Shown here: positions 8,652 to 16,859 of the stretch, piece after piece
Layout: every line of letters starts with the position of its first letter
How positions within the stretch are numbered: the stretch's first letter is position 1
Origin: Chloroflexota bacterium
GTDB lineage: Bacteria; Chloroflexota; Dehalococcoidia; Lucifugimonadales; Lucifugimonadaceae
Direction of reading: 5' to 3'
Assembly: GCA_013204545.1 (NCBI GenBank)
Contig: JABMNN010000130.1
Coordinates: 1-32,935 of the forward strand
DNA length: 32,935 nucleotides
Notes under the pieces: model-generated
What the model was told of the DNA's origin: nothing
Database searches by the model: none
The model's input: the letters and a program-made list of their open reading frames with translations, nothing else
Translations under genes and position numbers: made by a program

Positions 8652-9131
8652 TTGGCAACGAATTATGAAGGCGTAGTAGCAGCTATCGATGATGTGGTGG
8701 AGGGTCCTATTCCACCTCGTGTCGACGAATCGTTTGGCCCGGGAATGATGCATATAGAGATTCAGGCCGTTGTCAATCGGATGGGATCTCCCCCGTGGTC
8801 AACAATGTTGATCGAAGATGAACGAAATCGTGGAACGCTAATCGCTTCGGCGCCAGGTCAGGGCAACCACGCCCATTGGCACAGCAATTTCGATGAGTGG
8901 TGGTTTGTGATGGCCGGAAAATTGCGATGGGAACTGACCGGCGGCAAAATCATTCATGCCGTTAAGGGCGATATCGTCTGGATTCCACGAGGTACAGTGC
9001 ACCACATCGTGACTGAGGGCGACGAAATGAGTCTGCGATTCGCGGTTGCAATGCCGCCGGCAGTTCACGTCTGGCAAGAGGAGTGTGAGAACTGCGACGT
9101 GACGTGGAAGCCGATACCGGCAAGCGATTAG
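8652..9131 (+). CDS. Single-domain cupin protein
   Basis: This is a small (159 aa) cupin beta-barrel. Cupin motif 1 carries H75, H77 and E82 in HAHWHSNFDEWWFVMAGK. Motif 2 is GDIVWIPRGTVHH with H117 or H118 as the fourth ligand, so a divalent metal site is likely. The start codon is TTG at 8652, supported by a GGAG ribosome binding site ending 7 nt upstream and by the lack of a nearby ATG. Two cysteines near the C-terminus (C145, C148) are unusual for a minimal cupin. Function could be an isomerase, a dioxygenase or sensing; the sequence does not decide. Its stop overlaps the convergent uppP gene by 4 bp. Confidence 0.8.
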   Translation: MATNYEGVVAAIDDVVEGPIPPRVDESFGPGMMHIEIQAVVNRMGSPPWSTMLIEDERNRGTLIASAPGQGNHAHWHSNFDEWWFVMAGKLRWELTGGKIIHAVKGDIVWIPRGTVHHIVTEGDEMSLRFAVAMPPAVHVWQEECENCDVTWKPIPASD

Positions 9132-9961
9132 GCACCCAAAGCGCGGCCAATTACCACCCCAGCCCCTGCGACTGCACAGTACACGATCAAGGGCCGGAAC
9201 GAGCCCGCCCTGAGGAGTTTCATTAATCCCGCAATCACAAAATAAGCGGTGATTGCTGAGACTGATACACCTAAAGCAATCGCGCCCAATTCGATGTCTT
9301 CGCCACCTTCGAGCGCATCCATCGCCACCAGCAACCCTGCACCGGTTATAGCTGGAGCAGCGATCAACATCGAAAATCTGGCAGCTGATTCACGTGTCAG
9401 TCCAACCGCCATTCCAGCGACCATTGTTACGCCAGATCGTGAGACGCCCGGGAACACCGCTAATACCTGTATGAGGCCGATGATAAATGCCTGAGGGATT
9501 GCTATTGCTTTAAGATCACGAGACCTCTTTTCCACGAATCTTGTGAAAAGTTCACCAACGCAAAGAACAACAGCTGTAACAATCAGCAGCCACCCAACCG
9601 CTGTCGGATCACGAAAATCGCTTTCCAGCGCATCTTTGACGAATGGCCCGATGACTATCAGAGGTACGGTTCCAGCGACTATCAACGCCGCCAGCGTCCT
9701 CGCCCTAACTGTGCTACCTGAATCGTCGACTTCAACAAGTTGATTCGCGGTTATGCCCGTCGCAAGTTGAATCCATTCACGCCTGAAATAAACCAGTACA
9801 GCGACGAGTGAACCGACATGAACGGCGGTATCGAACATCAACCCTTGATCAGGCCAATCGAATAGCCACGATCCGAGGATCAGATGCCCGCTACTGCTGA
9901 TTGGCAGGAATTCAGTGATGCCCTGCACGATTGCAAGGACGACTATCTGGATAAAAGACAT
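9128..9961 (-). CDS. uppP: Undecaprenyl-diphosphatase UppP (BacA family)
   Basis: UppP is an integral membrane phosphatase that converts undecaprenyl diphosphate to the monophosphate, recycling the lipid carrier of peptidoglycan synthesis. At 277 aa it has normal length and many hydrophobic segments. Both signature motifs are present: QGITEFLPISSSGHL at residues 13-27 (E17, S22-S24, H26) and PGVSRSG at 171-177 (R175). The family is also linked to bacitracin resistance. It stands alone on the minus strand, tail-to-tail with the cupin gene and divergent from the enolase-superfamily gene. There is no sign of an operon with other cell-wall genes. Confidence 0.95.
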   Translation of the reverse strand: MSFIQIVVLAIVQGITEFLPISSSGHLILGSWLFDWPDQGLMFDTAVHVGSLVAVLVYFRREWIQLATGITANQLVEVDDSGSTVRARTLAALIVAGTVPLIVIGPFVKDALESDFRDPTAVGWLLIVTAVVLCVGELFTRFVEKRSRDLKAIAIPQAFIIGLIQVLAVFPGVSRSGVTMVAGMAVGLTRESAARFSMLIAAPAITGAGLLVAMDALEGGEDIELGAIALGVSVSAITAYFVIAGLMKLLRAGSFRPLIVYCAVAGAGVVIGRALGA

Positions 9962-9967
9962 AATTTC

Positions 9968-9996
9968 TTGAAGTTTGAACTTTTCGAAAAATACAT
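9968..9996 (+). promoter_or_regulatory. Possible promoter upstream of the enolase-superfamily gene
   Basis: TTGAAG (9968-9973) and ATACAT (9991-9996) are spaced by 17 nt, fitting a sigma-70-like -35/-10 pair. A perfect TTTTCGAAAA palindrome (9981-9990) lies within the spacer. It sits in the 148-bp divergent gap between uppP and the enolase-superfamily gene. This rests on sequence fit only, with no experimental support. Confidence 0.25.
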
Positions 9997-10109
9997 GTCA
10001 TACATCCACACAACCACTTTCCGGCTTGTTAGCCTTCCTGCGTCGTATATAGATCCCAGAGCGATCAACGGCAACGACGAATTCGCACTACACGATTACG
10101 AGCAACAAG

Positions 10110-11321
10110 ATGGCATCCGCAGCGGTAATTACCAGAATAGAAACCTTACGAAATCCCGAGTATCCGATGATTGTATGGGCGAGGATTTACAGTTCGGATG
10201 GCTTTGTGGGACTGGGAGAAACCTCGTTCTCACCAGACGCCATCGAGGCGTATATCCACAGCGACATAGCGTCCTACCTGCTTGGAAAAGATCCAGACGC
10301 GTTAGATTTACATTGGGACATTTTGGCTCGTCGCATGAAGGTCAACCGAGGTCGAAGCGTAGACGCGTCATCTGTATCGGCTATCGATATGGCGCTCTGG
10401 GATCTTTACGCTCGGCGTAACAAGCTACCTCTATACCAAGTGCTTGGTGGGCTCGCCCGACCGAAGATCAGGGTCTACAACACCTGTGCAGGGTACTCGT
10501 ATGGAGTGAAGGTCAAAGGCGGTTGGAAAGCCGGTCAAATCGACTATAAGCCCGAACAGCCTTACGAGGACTATCACGCCTTCATGACCGATGCTGGAGC
10601 GCTTGCTGAAGATTTGATGTCGGAAGGCTTCACTGCCATGAAAATCTGGCCGTTCGACAAGTATTCGAATGAATCCAACGGTCAATTCATCCACTCCACC
10701 GAACTTGAAGAAGGGACCGAGCCGTTCTACAAGATTCGCGAAGCTGTCGGAAACAAGATGGACGTAATGGTCGAGATGCACAGCCTGTGGAATCTCTCCT
10801 CAGCCAAGCGCATTGCGAAATCGGTCGAGCCCACCAGTCCGTTCTGGTTTGAAGACCCAGTGCCGATGGACAACATCGACACTCTGGCTGAATTCCGTCG
10901 ATCAACTGATATTGCAACGACAGCAAGTGAAACAGTAGCTACTCGATGGGCGTTCCGAGAGATGTTCGAAAAGCAGGCAATGACGATCTGCATGCTCGAC
11001 ATTTCGTGGGTCGGTGGTATTTCCGAAGCCAAGCGAATCGCCTCTATGGCCCACGCCTACCACATGCCAGTGGCACCGCACGACTGTGTAGGTCCGGTAA
11101 CCCTTATGTTCAGTGTTCACTTGAGCTTGAACGCTCCTAACGCACTTATTCAGGAGACCGTGCGGGCGTACAACAACACTTGGTACAAGGAAATCGTCGA
11201 CACTCTGCCTAAGATCGAAAATGGCTATGCCTACCCACCTGATGGTGATGGCGCAGGCACGAACCTGTTGGCTTCGTTTTTAGAAGATCCTAAGACGGTG
11301 GTAGTCGGTAGTGATCTGTAG
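10110..11321 (+). CDS. Enolase-superfamily (mandelate racemase-type) enzyme
   Basis: This 403-aa protein has the N-terminal capping domain (about 1-125) and C-terminal barrel of the mandelate racemase/muconate lactonising subgroup, which form an enediolate by removing a proton alpha to a carboxylate. Likely Mg2+ ligands are E222 (MVEMHS), E248 (FEDPV) and E274 (ASETVATRW), spaced exactly 26 residues apart as in mandelate racemase. H324 in APHDCVGPV is a candidate acid or base, as is H224. The usual KxK at the end of barrel strand 2 reads MKIWPFD here (K178, then W180), so one lysine is missing. Residues 183-206 form an insertion reminiscent of ManD-like dehydratases. A sugar-acid dehydratase is the likeliest role; an epimerase is possible. 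Confidence 0.85.
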   Translation: MASAAVITRIETLRNPEYPMIVWARIYSSDGFVGLGETSFSPDAIEAYIHSDIASYLLGKDPDALDLHWDILARRMKVNRGRSVDASSVSAIDMALWDLYARRNKLPLYQVLGGLARPKIRVYNTCAGYSYGVKVKGGWKAGQIDYKPEQPYEDYHAFMTDAGALAEDLMSEGFTAMKIWPFDKYSNESNGQFIHSTELEEGTEPFYKIREAVGNKMDVMVEMHSLWNLSSAKRIAKSVEPTSPFWFEDPVPMDNIDTLAEFRRSTDIATTASETVATRWAFREMFEKQAMTICMLDISWVGGISEAKRIASMAHAYHMPVAPHDCVGPVTLMFSVHLSLNAPNALIQETVRAYNNTWYKEIVDTLPKIENGYAYPPDGDGAGTNLLASFLEDPKTVVVGSDL

Positions 11322-11344
11322 GTCGCTCGGGTAACTTTGCTAAT

Positions 11345-11380
11345 AACGTGCTGATCGAAATCGGTCAGCACGTTTTGGTT
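11345..11380 (+). terminator. Likely terminator after the enolase-superfamily gene
   Basis: A 12-bp stem with one G-U pair (arms 11345-11356 and 11363-11374, 6-nt loop) is followed by TTGGTT. The T tract is short but begins within the stem end (TTTT at 11373-11376). It lies 24 nt after the stop codon. Confidence 0.6.
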
Positions 11381-11455
11381 AGTAATCGCCACGGACCGCT
11401 CCACACTTCGATTTAAGATCGCTCGGTTACACCGGAATAAGTTGGAAATTTTCAG

Positions 11456-12298
11456 ATGTCACCATCACTAGACGAGTACCAATCAGCAAATCGAGACAAC
11501 TGGGACGACCGGGTTCCGATTCATCTGAATTCTGACGAGTACGCAGTTCAGAAGTTCATCGACGATCCGAAGCACATCAGCGATGTCGTTCAGTTCGATC
11601 TCGATCGTGATGAACTCGGTGACGTGGCTGGCAAAACGTTGCTGCATTTGCAGTGTCATATCGGGCACGACACGCTGAGCTGGGCTCACCTCGGTGCTGA
11701 AGTCACGGGTGTTGATTTCTCGGAACCAGCGATCGAAGCTTGCAAGAATTTAAGCGCGAACTCGGGTACGCCCGGTGATTTTGTAGTTGCTGACGTATTC
11801 GATTCACCTAACGTTCTGCCAGATAGAAAGTTCGACGTTGTTTACACCGGTGTTGGTGCGATCTGCTGGTTGCCTGACATCAAGGCTTGGGCAAAAGTCG
11901 TAGCCGGATTCCTAAAACCCGGCGGAACTTTCTACATCCTCGAAGGTCACCCGATGATGTGGTCGGTATCCGATGAAGACCACGGTGACAAAATCGTGCT
12001 CGATTGGCCCTACTTCGAATCGGCGGGACCACAGGGCTATGAGGAAAGTACGTCATACGCCGGTAGCGGCACGGTCGAACACACCAAGATGTACAACTTT
12101 ACTCACGGCCTCGGCGAAACGATTAACGCTCTGATTCAAGCTGGACTTGTGATTGATTTCGTTCATGAGCACAAGGTCGTTCACTGGCAAGCATTTCCGA
12201 TGATGGTTCCAGCCGATAATGGTTTATGGAAGATGCCCGATGGCAAAGAGGATTTTCTACCCTTAATGCAGTCGATCAAAGCGCACAAACCGGAATAG
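11456..12298 (+). CDS. Class I SAM-dependent methyltransferase
   Basis: This 280-aa protein has a Rossmann-like methyltransferase fold. Motif I is LLHLQCHIGHDT (residues 62-73), where the usual glycine-rich loop is partly replaced by Cys-His. The acidic ribose-binding residue is D87 (TGVDFS), motif II is near VVADVFD (110-116), and motif IV/V is FDVVYTGVGAICWL (126-139), followed by FLKPGGTFYILEG. The C-terminal part (170-280) is acidic and aromatic-rich and probably forms the acceptor site. The substrate is not identifiable. The gene is flanked by its own terminator-like hairpins on both sides, so it may be monocistronic. Small-molecule methylation is more likely than nucleic acid, but this is a guess. 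Confidence 0.85.
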   Translation: MSPSLDEYQSANRDNWDDRVPIHLNSDEYAVQKFIDDPKHISDVVQFDLDRDELGDVAGKTLLHLQCHIGHDTLSWAHLGAEVTGVDFSEPAIEACKNLSANSGTPGDFVVADVFDSPNVLPDRKFDVVYTGVGAICWLPDIKAWAKVVAGFLKPGGTFYILEGHPMMWSVSDEDHGDKIVLDWPYFESAGPQGYEESTSYAGSGTVEHTKMYNFTHGLGETINALIQAGLVIDFVHEHKVVHWQAFPMMVPADNGLWKMPDGKEDFLPLMQSIKAHKPE

Positions 12299-12302
12299 TT
12301 TT

Positions 12303-12330
12303 GGGCGTTCGTCTCATGGTTACGCCCTTT
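12303..12330 (+). terminator. Weak terminator-like hairpin after the methyltransferase gene
   Basis: GGGCGT (12303-12308) pairs with ACGCCC (12322-12327), followed by TTT. A second small GC-rich hairpin follows at about 12332-12346. The stem is short and the T tract weak. Confidence 0.4.
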
Positions 12331-12394
12331 CGCGCGCTTATCGCGCTACACTGCTGCCGCACGTCGATTACGTAGTTAGTAAACGAGAGACCTC

Positions 12395-13105
12395 ATGCCG
12401 CACAAAGTCGCCGATACGATCTTCCAGTTCAATGCACCAGGCCCGAAGCCGAATGGGCTTCAAGCTGCCGACGATGGTCTCTGGATCATCGATCAAGGCG
12501 ACGACCATGTGTACAAGGTTGATTGGGCGACCGGTGACGTATTGGTCGATCTACCAACCGACACCGAGAAATCGAGCGGCATCACTATTGGTGGCGGTTA
12601 CATCTGGGTCGCTTCGACCTACAGCTGCGAGATCTATCAGCTAGATATGGGCACCGGCAAGACCGTTGAGGTCTACCCTTCTCCGGGCGCTGGAATCAAC
12701 GCCACCCGTGAACATCTCGACGAGCAAGCAGGTCGCAAATCTGAACCTACCGGCGATCACGGTCTTGAGTGGAAAGACGGCAATCTTTACGTCGCTTCAC
12801 CTCCTTCGCAATTCGTCCACGTGATCGATACTTCGAATTTCCAAGAAATTCACAGAATGAAAGCCCCTGGATTCCGGGTGCACGGCTTGGCATGGGCCGA
12901 AGAGGAAGGTCACGTTTGGATCGCTGACACCGCTTTCGGAGTAGTCAGCCGGCATCGACTCGAAGACGGTCGTTGCTTCGACGCCTTCAGGGTGCTTGAT
13001 CCGATTCAAGTCCACGGCATGACTATCAAGGACAACCGTCTTTGGTATGCAGACGACCGAGGCCCTATCGGCTTTTTCGACGTGGGTATGGAGCCAACTT
13101 TCTAG
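12395..13105 (+). CDS. Small beta-propeller protein (SMP-30/streptogramin-lyase-like)
   Basis: This 236-aa protein is built of about five repeats in which a (G/Y)xWxA or GLWIID strand is followed by a strand ending in D: near residues 28-43, 69-84, 130-146, 169-184 and 208-224. That pattern is typical of beta-propellers such as SMP-30/gluconolactonases, virginiamycin B lyase-like or YncE-like proteins. Those families normally have six or seven blades, so it is short for a complete propeller. No signal peptide is visible. A GAGAG ribosome binding site precedes the ATG by about 8 nt. Between a methyltransferase and an SDR, a lactonase role fits the neighbourhood but is not proven; I see no firmly assignable metal ligands. 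Confidence 0.7.
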   Translation: MPHKVADTIFQFNAPGPKPNGLQAADDGLWIIDQGDDHVYKVDWATGDVLVDLPTDTEKSSGITIGGGYIWVASTYSCEIYQLDMGTGKTVEVYPSPGAGINATREHLDEQAGRKSEPTGDHGLEWKDGNLYVASPPSQFVHVIDTSNFQEIHRMKAPGFRVHGLAWAEEEGHVWIADTAFGVVSRHRLEDGRCFDAFRVLDPIQVHGMTIKDNRLWYADDRGPIGFFDVGMEPTF

Positions 13106-13170
13106 GTCTTGGCTGTTGGGTCTACGATCATCACCAGCTATCTTTAGCAAGCTATAACTTGAACAAGTAA

Positions 13171-13208
13171 GTGCCCGTATTTGGAATTCTCAAATACGGG
13201 CGCTGTTT
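13171..13208 (+). terminator. Hairpin between propeller and SDR genes
   Basis: GCCCGTATTTG (13173-13183) and its exact reverse complement (13191-13201) enclose a 7-nt loop. One G-U and one G-C pair extend the stem to 13 bp, followed by TGTTTCG. The T tract is poor, so it may be a terminator for the propeller gene or a leader structure for the SDR gene. Confidence 0.5.
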
Positions 13209-13263
13209 CGACTGCTCACCCACGAGTTGTCGAGTAAACCTCAAAGAAAGTCGCTGCCAAACA

Positions 13264-14133
13264 ATGACAACCGTTTTCGTAACTGGATCGACCGGCAGAG
13301 CCGGAGAGTACATCATTAAAGATCTGCTAGAGAACGGCTACGACGTTGTTGGTGTCGACCAGAATCCCCCGGGGGGAACCAACGCTCAACGATCACAGGG
13401 CTATACATTCAAAACTGTTGATGTGACCGATTTCGGACAGGTTTTGTCAGCGATGAAGAACTGTGACGCGGTAATCCATATGGCGGCGATTCCGAACCCT
13501 ATCATGGCGCCAGAACACGAAGTTTTCAGAGTCAATATGACGTCAAACTGGAACGTGCTGGAGGCAGCTGAAATACTCGGGATAAAAAAGATCGTCATGG
13601 CATCTTCGGTCAATGCCGTTGGTGCGGTTTTCTCGAAGGGAATCACACCACGACCGTATTTTCCTGTGGACGAAGAACACCCGACGTTCTCCGAGGACGC
13701 TTATTCGTTGGGCAAGTGGCTCAGTGAAGAAATGGCAGAAGCGTTCGTACGACGACGTCCAGGAAAAGTTCAGATCGCTAGCATGCGGTTTCATGGCCTG
13801 ATGAATCGAGAGAGACAGACTGCCCTGAACTCTGCACCTGAACGTGGTGGAGCCTATGGCAACAACGCCAAGCACTTCTGGGGCTGGAGTGATATCGCCG
13901 AGTCGGCCCGAGCCTGCACACTGGCAATTGAAGCTGATTTTGGCGGACATGAAGCATTTTTCATAAACAATCTTGACACCTCGGCCGATGAACTGACCGA
14001 AGAGTTGATCAAAAATGTGTATCCAGAAGCCGAAATCCGTTCGCCCATGCCTGGCAACACTACCGCTATTTCGGTCGAAAAGGCAAAACGATTACTCGGT
14101 TGGGAGCCAAAAGCCACATGGCGTGATGCTTAA
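13264..14133 (+). CDS. Extended SDR, NAD-dependent epimerase/uronate dehydrogenase-like
   Basis: This is a Rossmann-fold oxidoreductase of the NAD-dependent epimerase/dehydratase (extended SDR) type. The cofactor loop GSTGRAG is at residues 8-14 and D32 after strand 2 favours NAD. The catalytic serine region is ASSVNAVG (113-120), and the YxxxK pair is Y147 and K151 in YSLGK. By eye the protein resembles uronate dehydrogenases, which oxidise hexuronates to aldarolactones. The open frame reaches back to 13171, but homology starts with MTTVFVTGS at 13264, and the upstream part would sit inside the hairpin, so 289 aa is chosen. Placed next to a possible lactonase and an enolase-type dehydratase, a sugar-acid role is plausible. 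Confidence 0.85.
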   Translation: MTTVFVTGSTGRAGEYIIKDLLENGYDVVGVDQNPPGGTNAQRSQGYTFKTVDVTDFGQVLSAMKNCDAVIHMAAIPNPIMAPEHEVFRVNMTSNWNVLEAAEILGIKKIVMASSVNAVGAVFSKGITPRPYFPVDEEHPTFSEDAYSLGKWLSEEMAEAFVRRRPGKVQIASMRFHGLMNRERQTALNSAPERGGAYGNNAKHFWGWSDIAESARACTLAIEADFGGHEAFFINNLDTSADELTEELIKNVYPEAEIRSPMPGNTTAISVEKAKRLLGWEPKATWRDA

Positions 14134-14232
14134 TCGAGTTCGCCACATTCATTTACTACGATAAACTTCTCGACAATTCGTATTTCCTTCGCAGACACTG
14201 CGTTTCCAACAATGCCAATAGGGTTCAGTTAG

Positions 14233-15309
14233 TTGACCTCTCCTTCACATCCGGTTCCGAAACATAGAGCAGCACGAAAAGTTCTCACAGTTCTGGGTCC
14301 TATCGAGCCAGCAAGGGTAGGAGTCACTTCTACCCACGAACATCTGTTAATTGATTTCAGCGTGGTGTTTACCGAGCCTAAAGAAGCCTCGCAACGCCTA
14401 TTGATGGACGAAGAGGTATCGCTCGACAATCTGGGTTGGGTTCGCTACAACTGGACGAGCAACCGTGACAATCTGCGAATACTTGATGAAGATATTTCGA
14501 CTTGGGAGGCGCAGCAGTATTTCAATGCCGGTGGTAACACGATCGTCGATGTGACATCTGTCGGGCTGGCACGTGACCCTCAGGCACTTGTTCGAATCTC
14601 TCGTCAAACTGGTCTGAACGTGGTTATGGGCGCAGGAAACTACGTCCACACTACCCACGCACCTGAGCTAGACGATTTGACGGTAGAGCAAATCGCCGGG
14701 CAGATAATCCACGATGTGGATCATGGAGTTGGCGATACCAGTATTCGCTCAGGAATCATTGGTGAAATCGGCTGCTCATGGCCTTGGCATGATTCTGAAA
14801 AGAAAGTTCTTGAAGCGGCTGTTATTGCTCAGCGTGAAACCGGCGCCCCCTTATTGATTCACCCGGGTCGTAACGAACGGGCACCACTCGAACTGTTAGA
14901 AGCTGTCGACAAATGGGGCGGCAACCTGAATCGTACAGTAATGGGCCACATAGAACGCACGATTTATGACCGCGGCATACTCAATGAACTGATTGGCACA
15001 GGTGTCTACCTGAACTTCGATCTGTTTGGTCACGAGTCCTCGTTCTACCCATTGGCTCCAGAATCTCACATGCCTGCCGATCACGAACGAATCGAAATGG
15101 TGGAGCATGTAGTATCCGAAGGCCAACAGGGTCGTATCTTACTGGCTCATGACATCTGCTCGAAGCACCGTTTGAAGACATACGGTGGTCATGGATTCGA
15201 TCACATTCTCACTCGAGTCGTCCCGCGTATGAGAGTACGTGGTATGAGCGAGGAAGTCGTCAGATTAATTCTCGTTGACAATCCAACACGCATGTTGACC
15301 TTCGATTAA
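14233..15309 (+). CDS. Phosphotriesterase-family amidohydrolase
   Basis: This 358-aa protein belongs to the phosphotriesterase/PHP-related amidohydrolases, TIM barrels with a binuclear metal site. Ligands are visible in order: H35-x-H37 in TSTHEHL, H210 in LLIHPGRN, H239 in VMGHIERT, and D307 in LLAHDIC. The bridging carboxylated lysine of classical phosphotriesterase is replaced by E178 (IGEIGCSW), as in several lactonase-like relatives. The start is a TTG at 14233. No in-frame ATG lies before the conserved VLTVLGPI block (residues 18-25), and an AGGG is found roughly 9 nt upstream. A lactonase or similar hydrolase is likelier than organophosphate cleavage. It is the last intact gene of the accessory run. 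Confidence 0.85.
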   Translation: MTSPSHPVPKHRAARKVLTVLGPIEPARVGVTSTHEHLLIDFSVVFTEPKEASQRLLMDEEVSLDNLGWVRYNWTSNRDNLRILDEDISTWEAQQYFNAGGNTIVDVTSVGLARDPQALVRISRQTGLNVVMGAGNYVHTTHAPELDDLTVEQIAGQIIHDVDHGVGDTSIRSGIIGEIGCSWPWHDSEKKVLEAAVIAQRETGAPLLIHPGRNERAPLELLEAVDKWGGNLNRTVMGHIERTIYDRGILNELIGTGVYLNFDLFGHESSFYPLAPESHMPADHERIEMVEHVVSEGQQGRILLAHDICSKHRLKTYGGHGFDHILTRVVPRMRVRGMSEEVVRLILVDNPTRMLTFD

Positions 15310-15383
15310 ACCAGCGTTTTCACTAAGACTGTTCCCTAATCCACCCCGCTCGGGCATGTCTAAGCGCGCCTTTTGAGCGTTAG

Positions 15384-15435
15384 CTACAATCCCATCATGC
15401 ACGAACAAAAAAGAGTCGGCATGATGGGATTGTAG
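15384..15435. repeat. Perfect 17-bp inverted repeat (large hairpin)
   Basis: Arms at 15384-15400 and 15419-15435 are exact reverse complements. The stem extends inward by three more pairs (15402-15404 with 15416-15418) past a one-base bulge, leaving an A-rich loop. No T run follows on either strand, so it is not a standard terminator. It lies 75 bp after the phosphotriesterase-like gene and 56 bp before the decayed DUF3179 locus. Confidence 0.9.
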
Positions 15436-15490
15436 TTTCATGGATCAGACCGTTAGGTTCAGATACAGCACAAAGAAAACCTTAAGACGA

Positions 15491-16813
15491 ATGGGTCGGC
15501 GACTTAGTACTCTAGCCGTCGGTGGAGACACGGTAGTGGTCGTGGCATGTGGTGCCTCCTGAGATGTTGTGCCTACAACATTTGAAGGTGATCAATCAGT
15601 CGGCAATCCTGCATTGGTCGAGCCGGTAAGCTCTACCTCGGCAGTTATTCAACAAGAATCTGACTATCGGTCCCAATCCTCCGGTGACCAGCGAAACCGC
15701 TCCGGGTCAAAATAAATTCCGACACCGAACTTCGATTTGCTTTTCAGCGACGACACTGAGAAATCACGTGCCGAACGTCTGCGTACGATCTGGGGTTGGG
15801 AGACGAACCTCAATGAGCGGATAATTACACTGACTGAGCTGGAGATCGCTCTTCCTAAAGATCAGATCGATCCTGTAGATGCGCCGATGTTCAAATCCGT
15901 CAGCAATACGCCTGACTACGTGGACGGTCGAGATCCGGTAGTTGCTCTTAACGTAAACGGTGATGATCGAGCCTACCCATTAGTCATATTGACGTGGCAC
16001 GAAATCGTCCACGATACGGTAGGCGGAGTGCGGGTCATTGTTACGTTCTGCCCTCTTTGTAATACGGCGAGCACGTTCGCTCGTGTTATCGATGGACGAG
16101 AATTAACGTTCGGCACATCTGGAATGTTACGAAATTCCTACCTGTAATGTGGGATCGTCAGACGCAGAGTTTTTGGCAACAAATTACGGGCGAGGCACTC
16201 GTGGGGGACTTCACAGCGAATCAAACCGTTCTGGCGCAATTGCCTGCTTCGATCATTGCATGGGAGACATTTGCCGAGTCCTACCCCGACAGAAAACTGC
16301 TCAAGTGGGGAGTCGATGAATACGGATCACCGGATCGACCTTACGATAGCCCTCCTTATGCCGGTTATGACAATATCGACGATCAACCGTTCCTATTTCA
16401 TGGCAAAATCTATGATCGTTTAGTGGCGACATCTCGTGTACTTACGATCGATGGCAAACAACCTGTGGCATACCCATTCGCGTTCCCAGAAGAATCGCCT
16501 GTGATCAATGATTCTGTAGCAGACTCAGACATTGTGGCGTTTTTTGACAACGGGACGTTCTCTGCATCCAACAATCTCTCCAATGGCCATCAACATCGGG
16601 ATCGGTCGCAGTATTTTTACGTACTGTGGACGGCAATACCCTGACATTCGTAGCATCTGAAAACGGTATAACCGATGTTGAAACGGGCTGGTATAGAGTC
16701 CAGCAGGTGTGGCGATCGATCGTGAACTCAAGGACACTCATTTGGAGCCGGTGGTTCATGCCAATCATTTCTGGTTTACATGGGCTGTGTTCAAGCCGAA
16801 AACTGAGATTTGA
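15491..16813 (+). pseudogene. Decayed DUF3179 lipoprotein gene
   Basis: The pieces together form a DUF3179 protein of unknown function. An ATG at 15491 begins a lipoprotein-like leader (VVVVACG). In-frame stops follow at 15560 (TGA) and 15713 (TAA). The body continues at 15737 with AYPLVILTWHEIVHD and FCPLCNTAS. It breaks near 16145, where CTGTAATG appears to have lost a base from an ancestral CTGGTAATG. It resumes with MWDRQTQSFWQQ and PYAGYDNIDD, shifts again near 16587 and 16620 (RTVDGNTLTF follows), and again near 16693. It ends with HANHFWFTWAVFKPKTEI and TGA at 16811. All conserved blocks remain in order, so the decay looks recent. Several sequencing errors are a less likely alternative. 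Confidence 0.85.
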
Positions 16814-16859
16814 GATTCTGTCGATGATCTCGCGGGGTGAAGATGAGGTGTCTAATCAG

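Noticed and set aside
9884-10420. A 178-aa plus-strand open frame overlapping uppP and the enolase-superfamily gene
   Set aside because: It overlaps two well-recognised genes, has no known motif, and has an Arg/His/Ser-rich shadow-frame composition.
13171-13263. N-terminal extension of the SDR
   Set aside because: The extension is encoded by a terminator-like hairpin, and the Rossmann fold starts at 13264.
15560-15562. TGA inside the DUF3179 locus as a selenocysteine codon, given the selB gene in the window
   Set aside because: A TAA stop and several frameshifts also break the same gene, so decay explains the TGA better. No Cys is expected at this linker position.
15737-16644. Two adjacent small genes (136 and 165 aa) in the DUF3179 region
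   Set aside because: They are halves of one conserved domain joined by a one-base frameshift at about 16145, so they are parts of one pseudogene.
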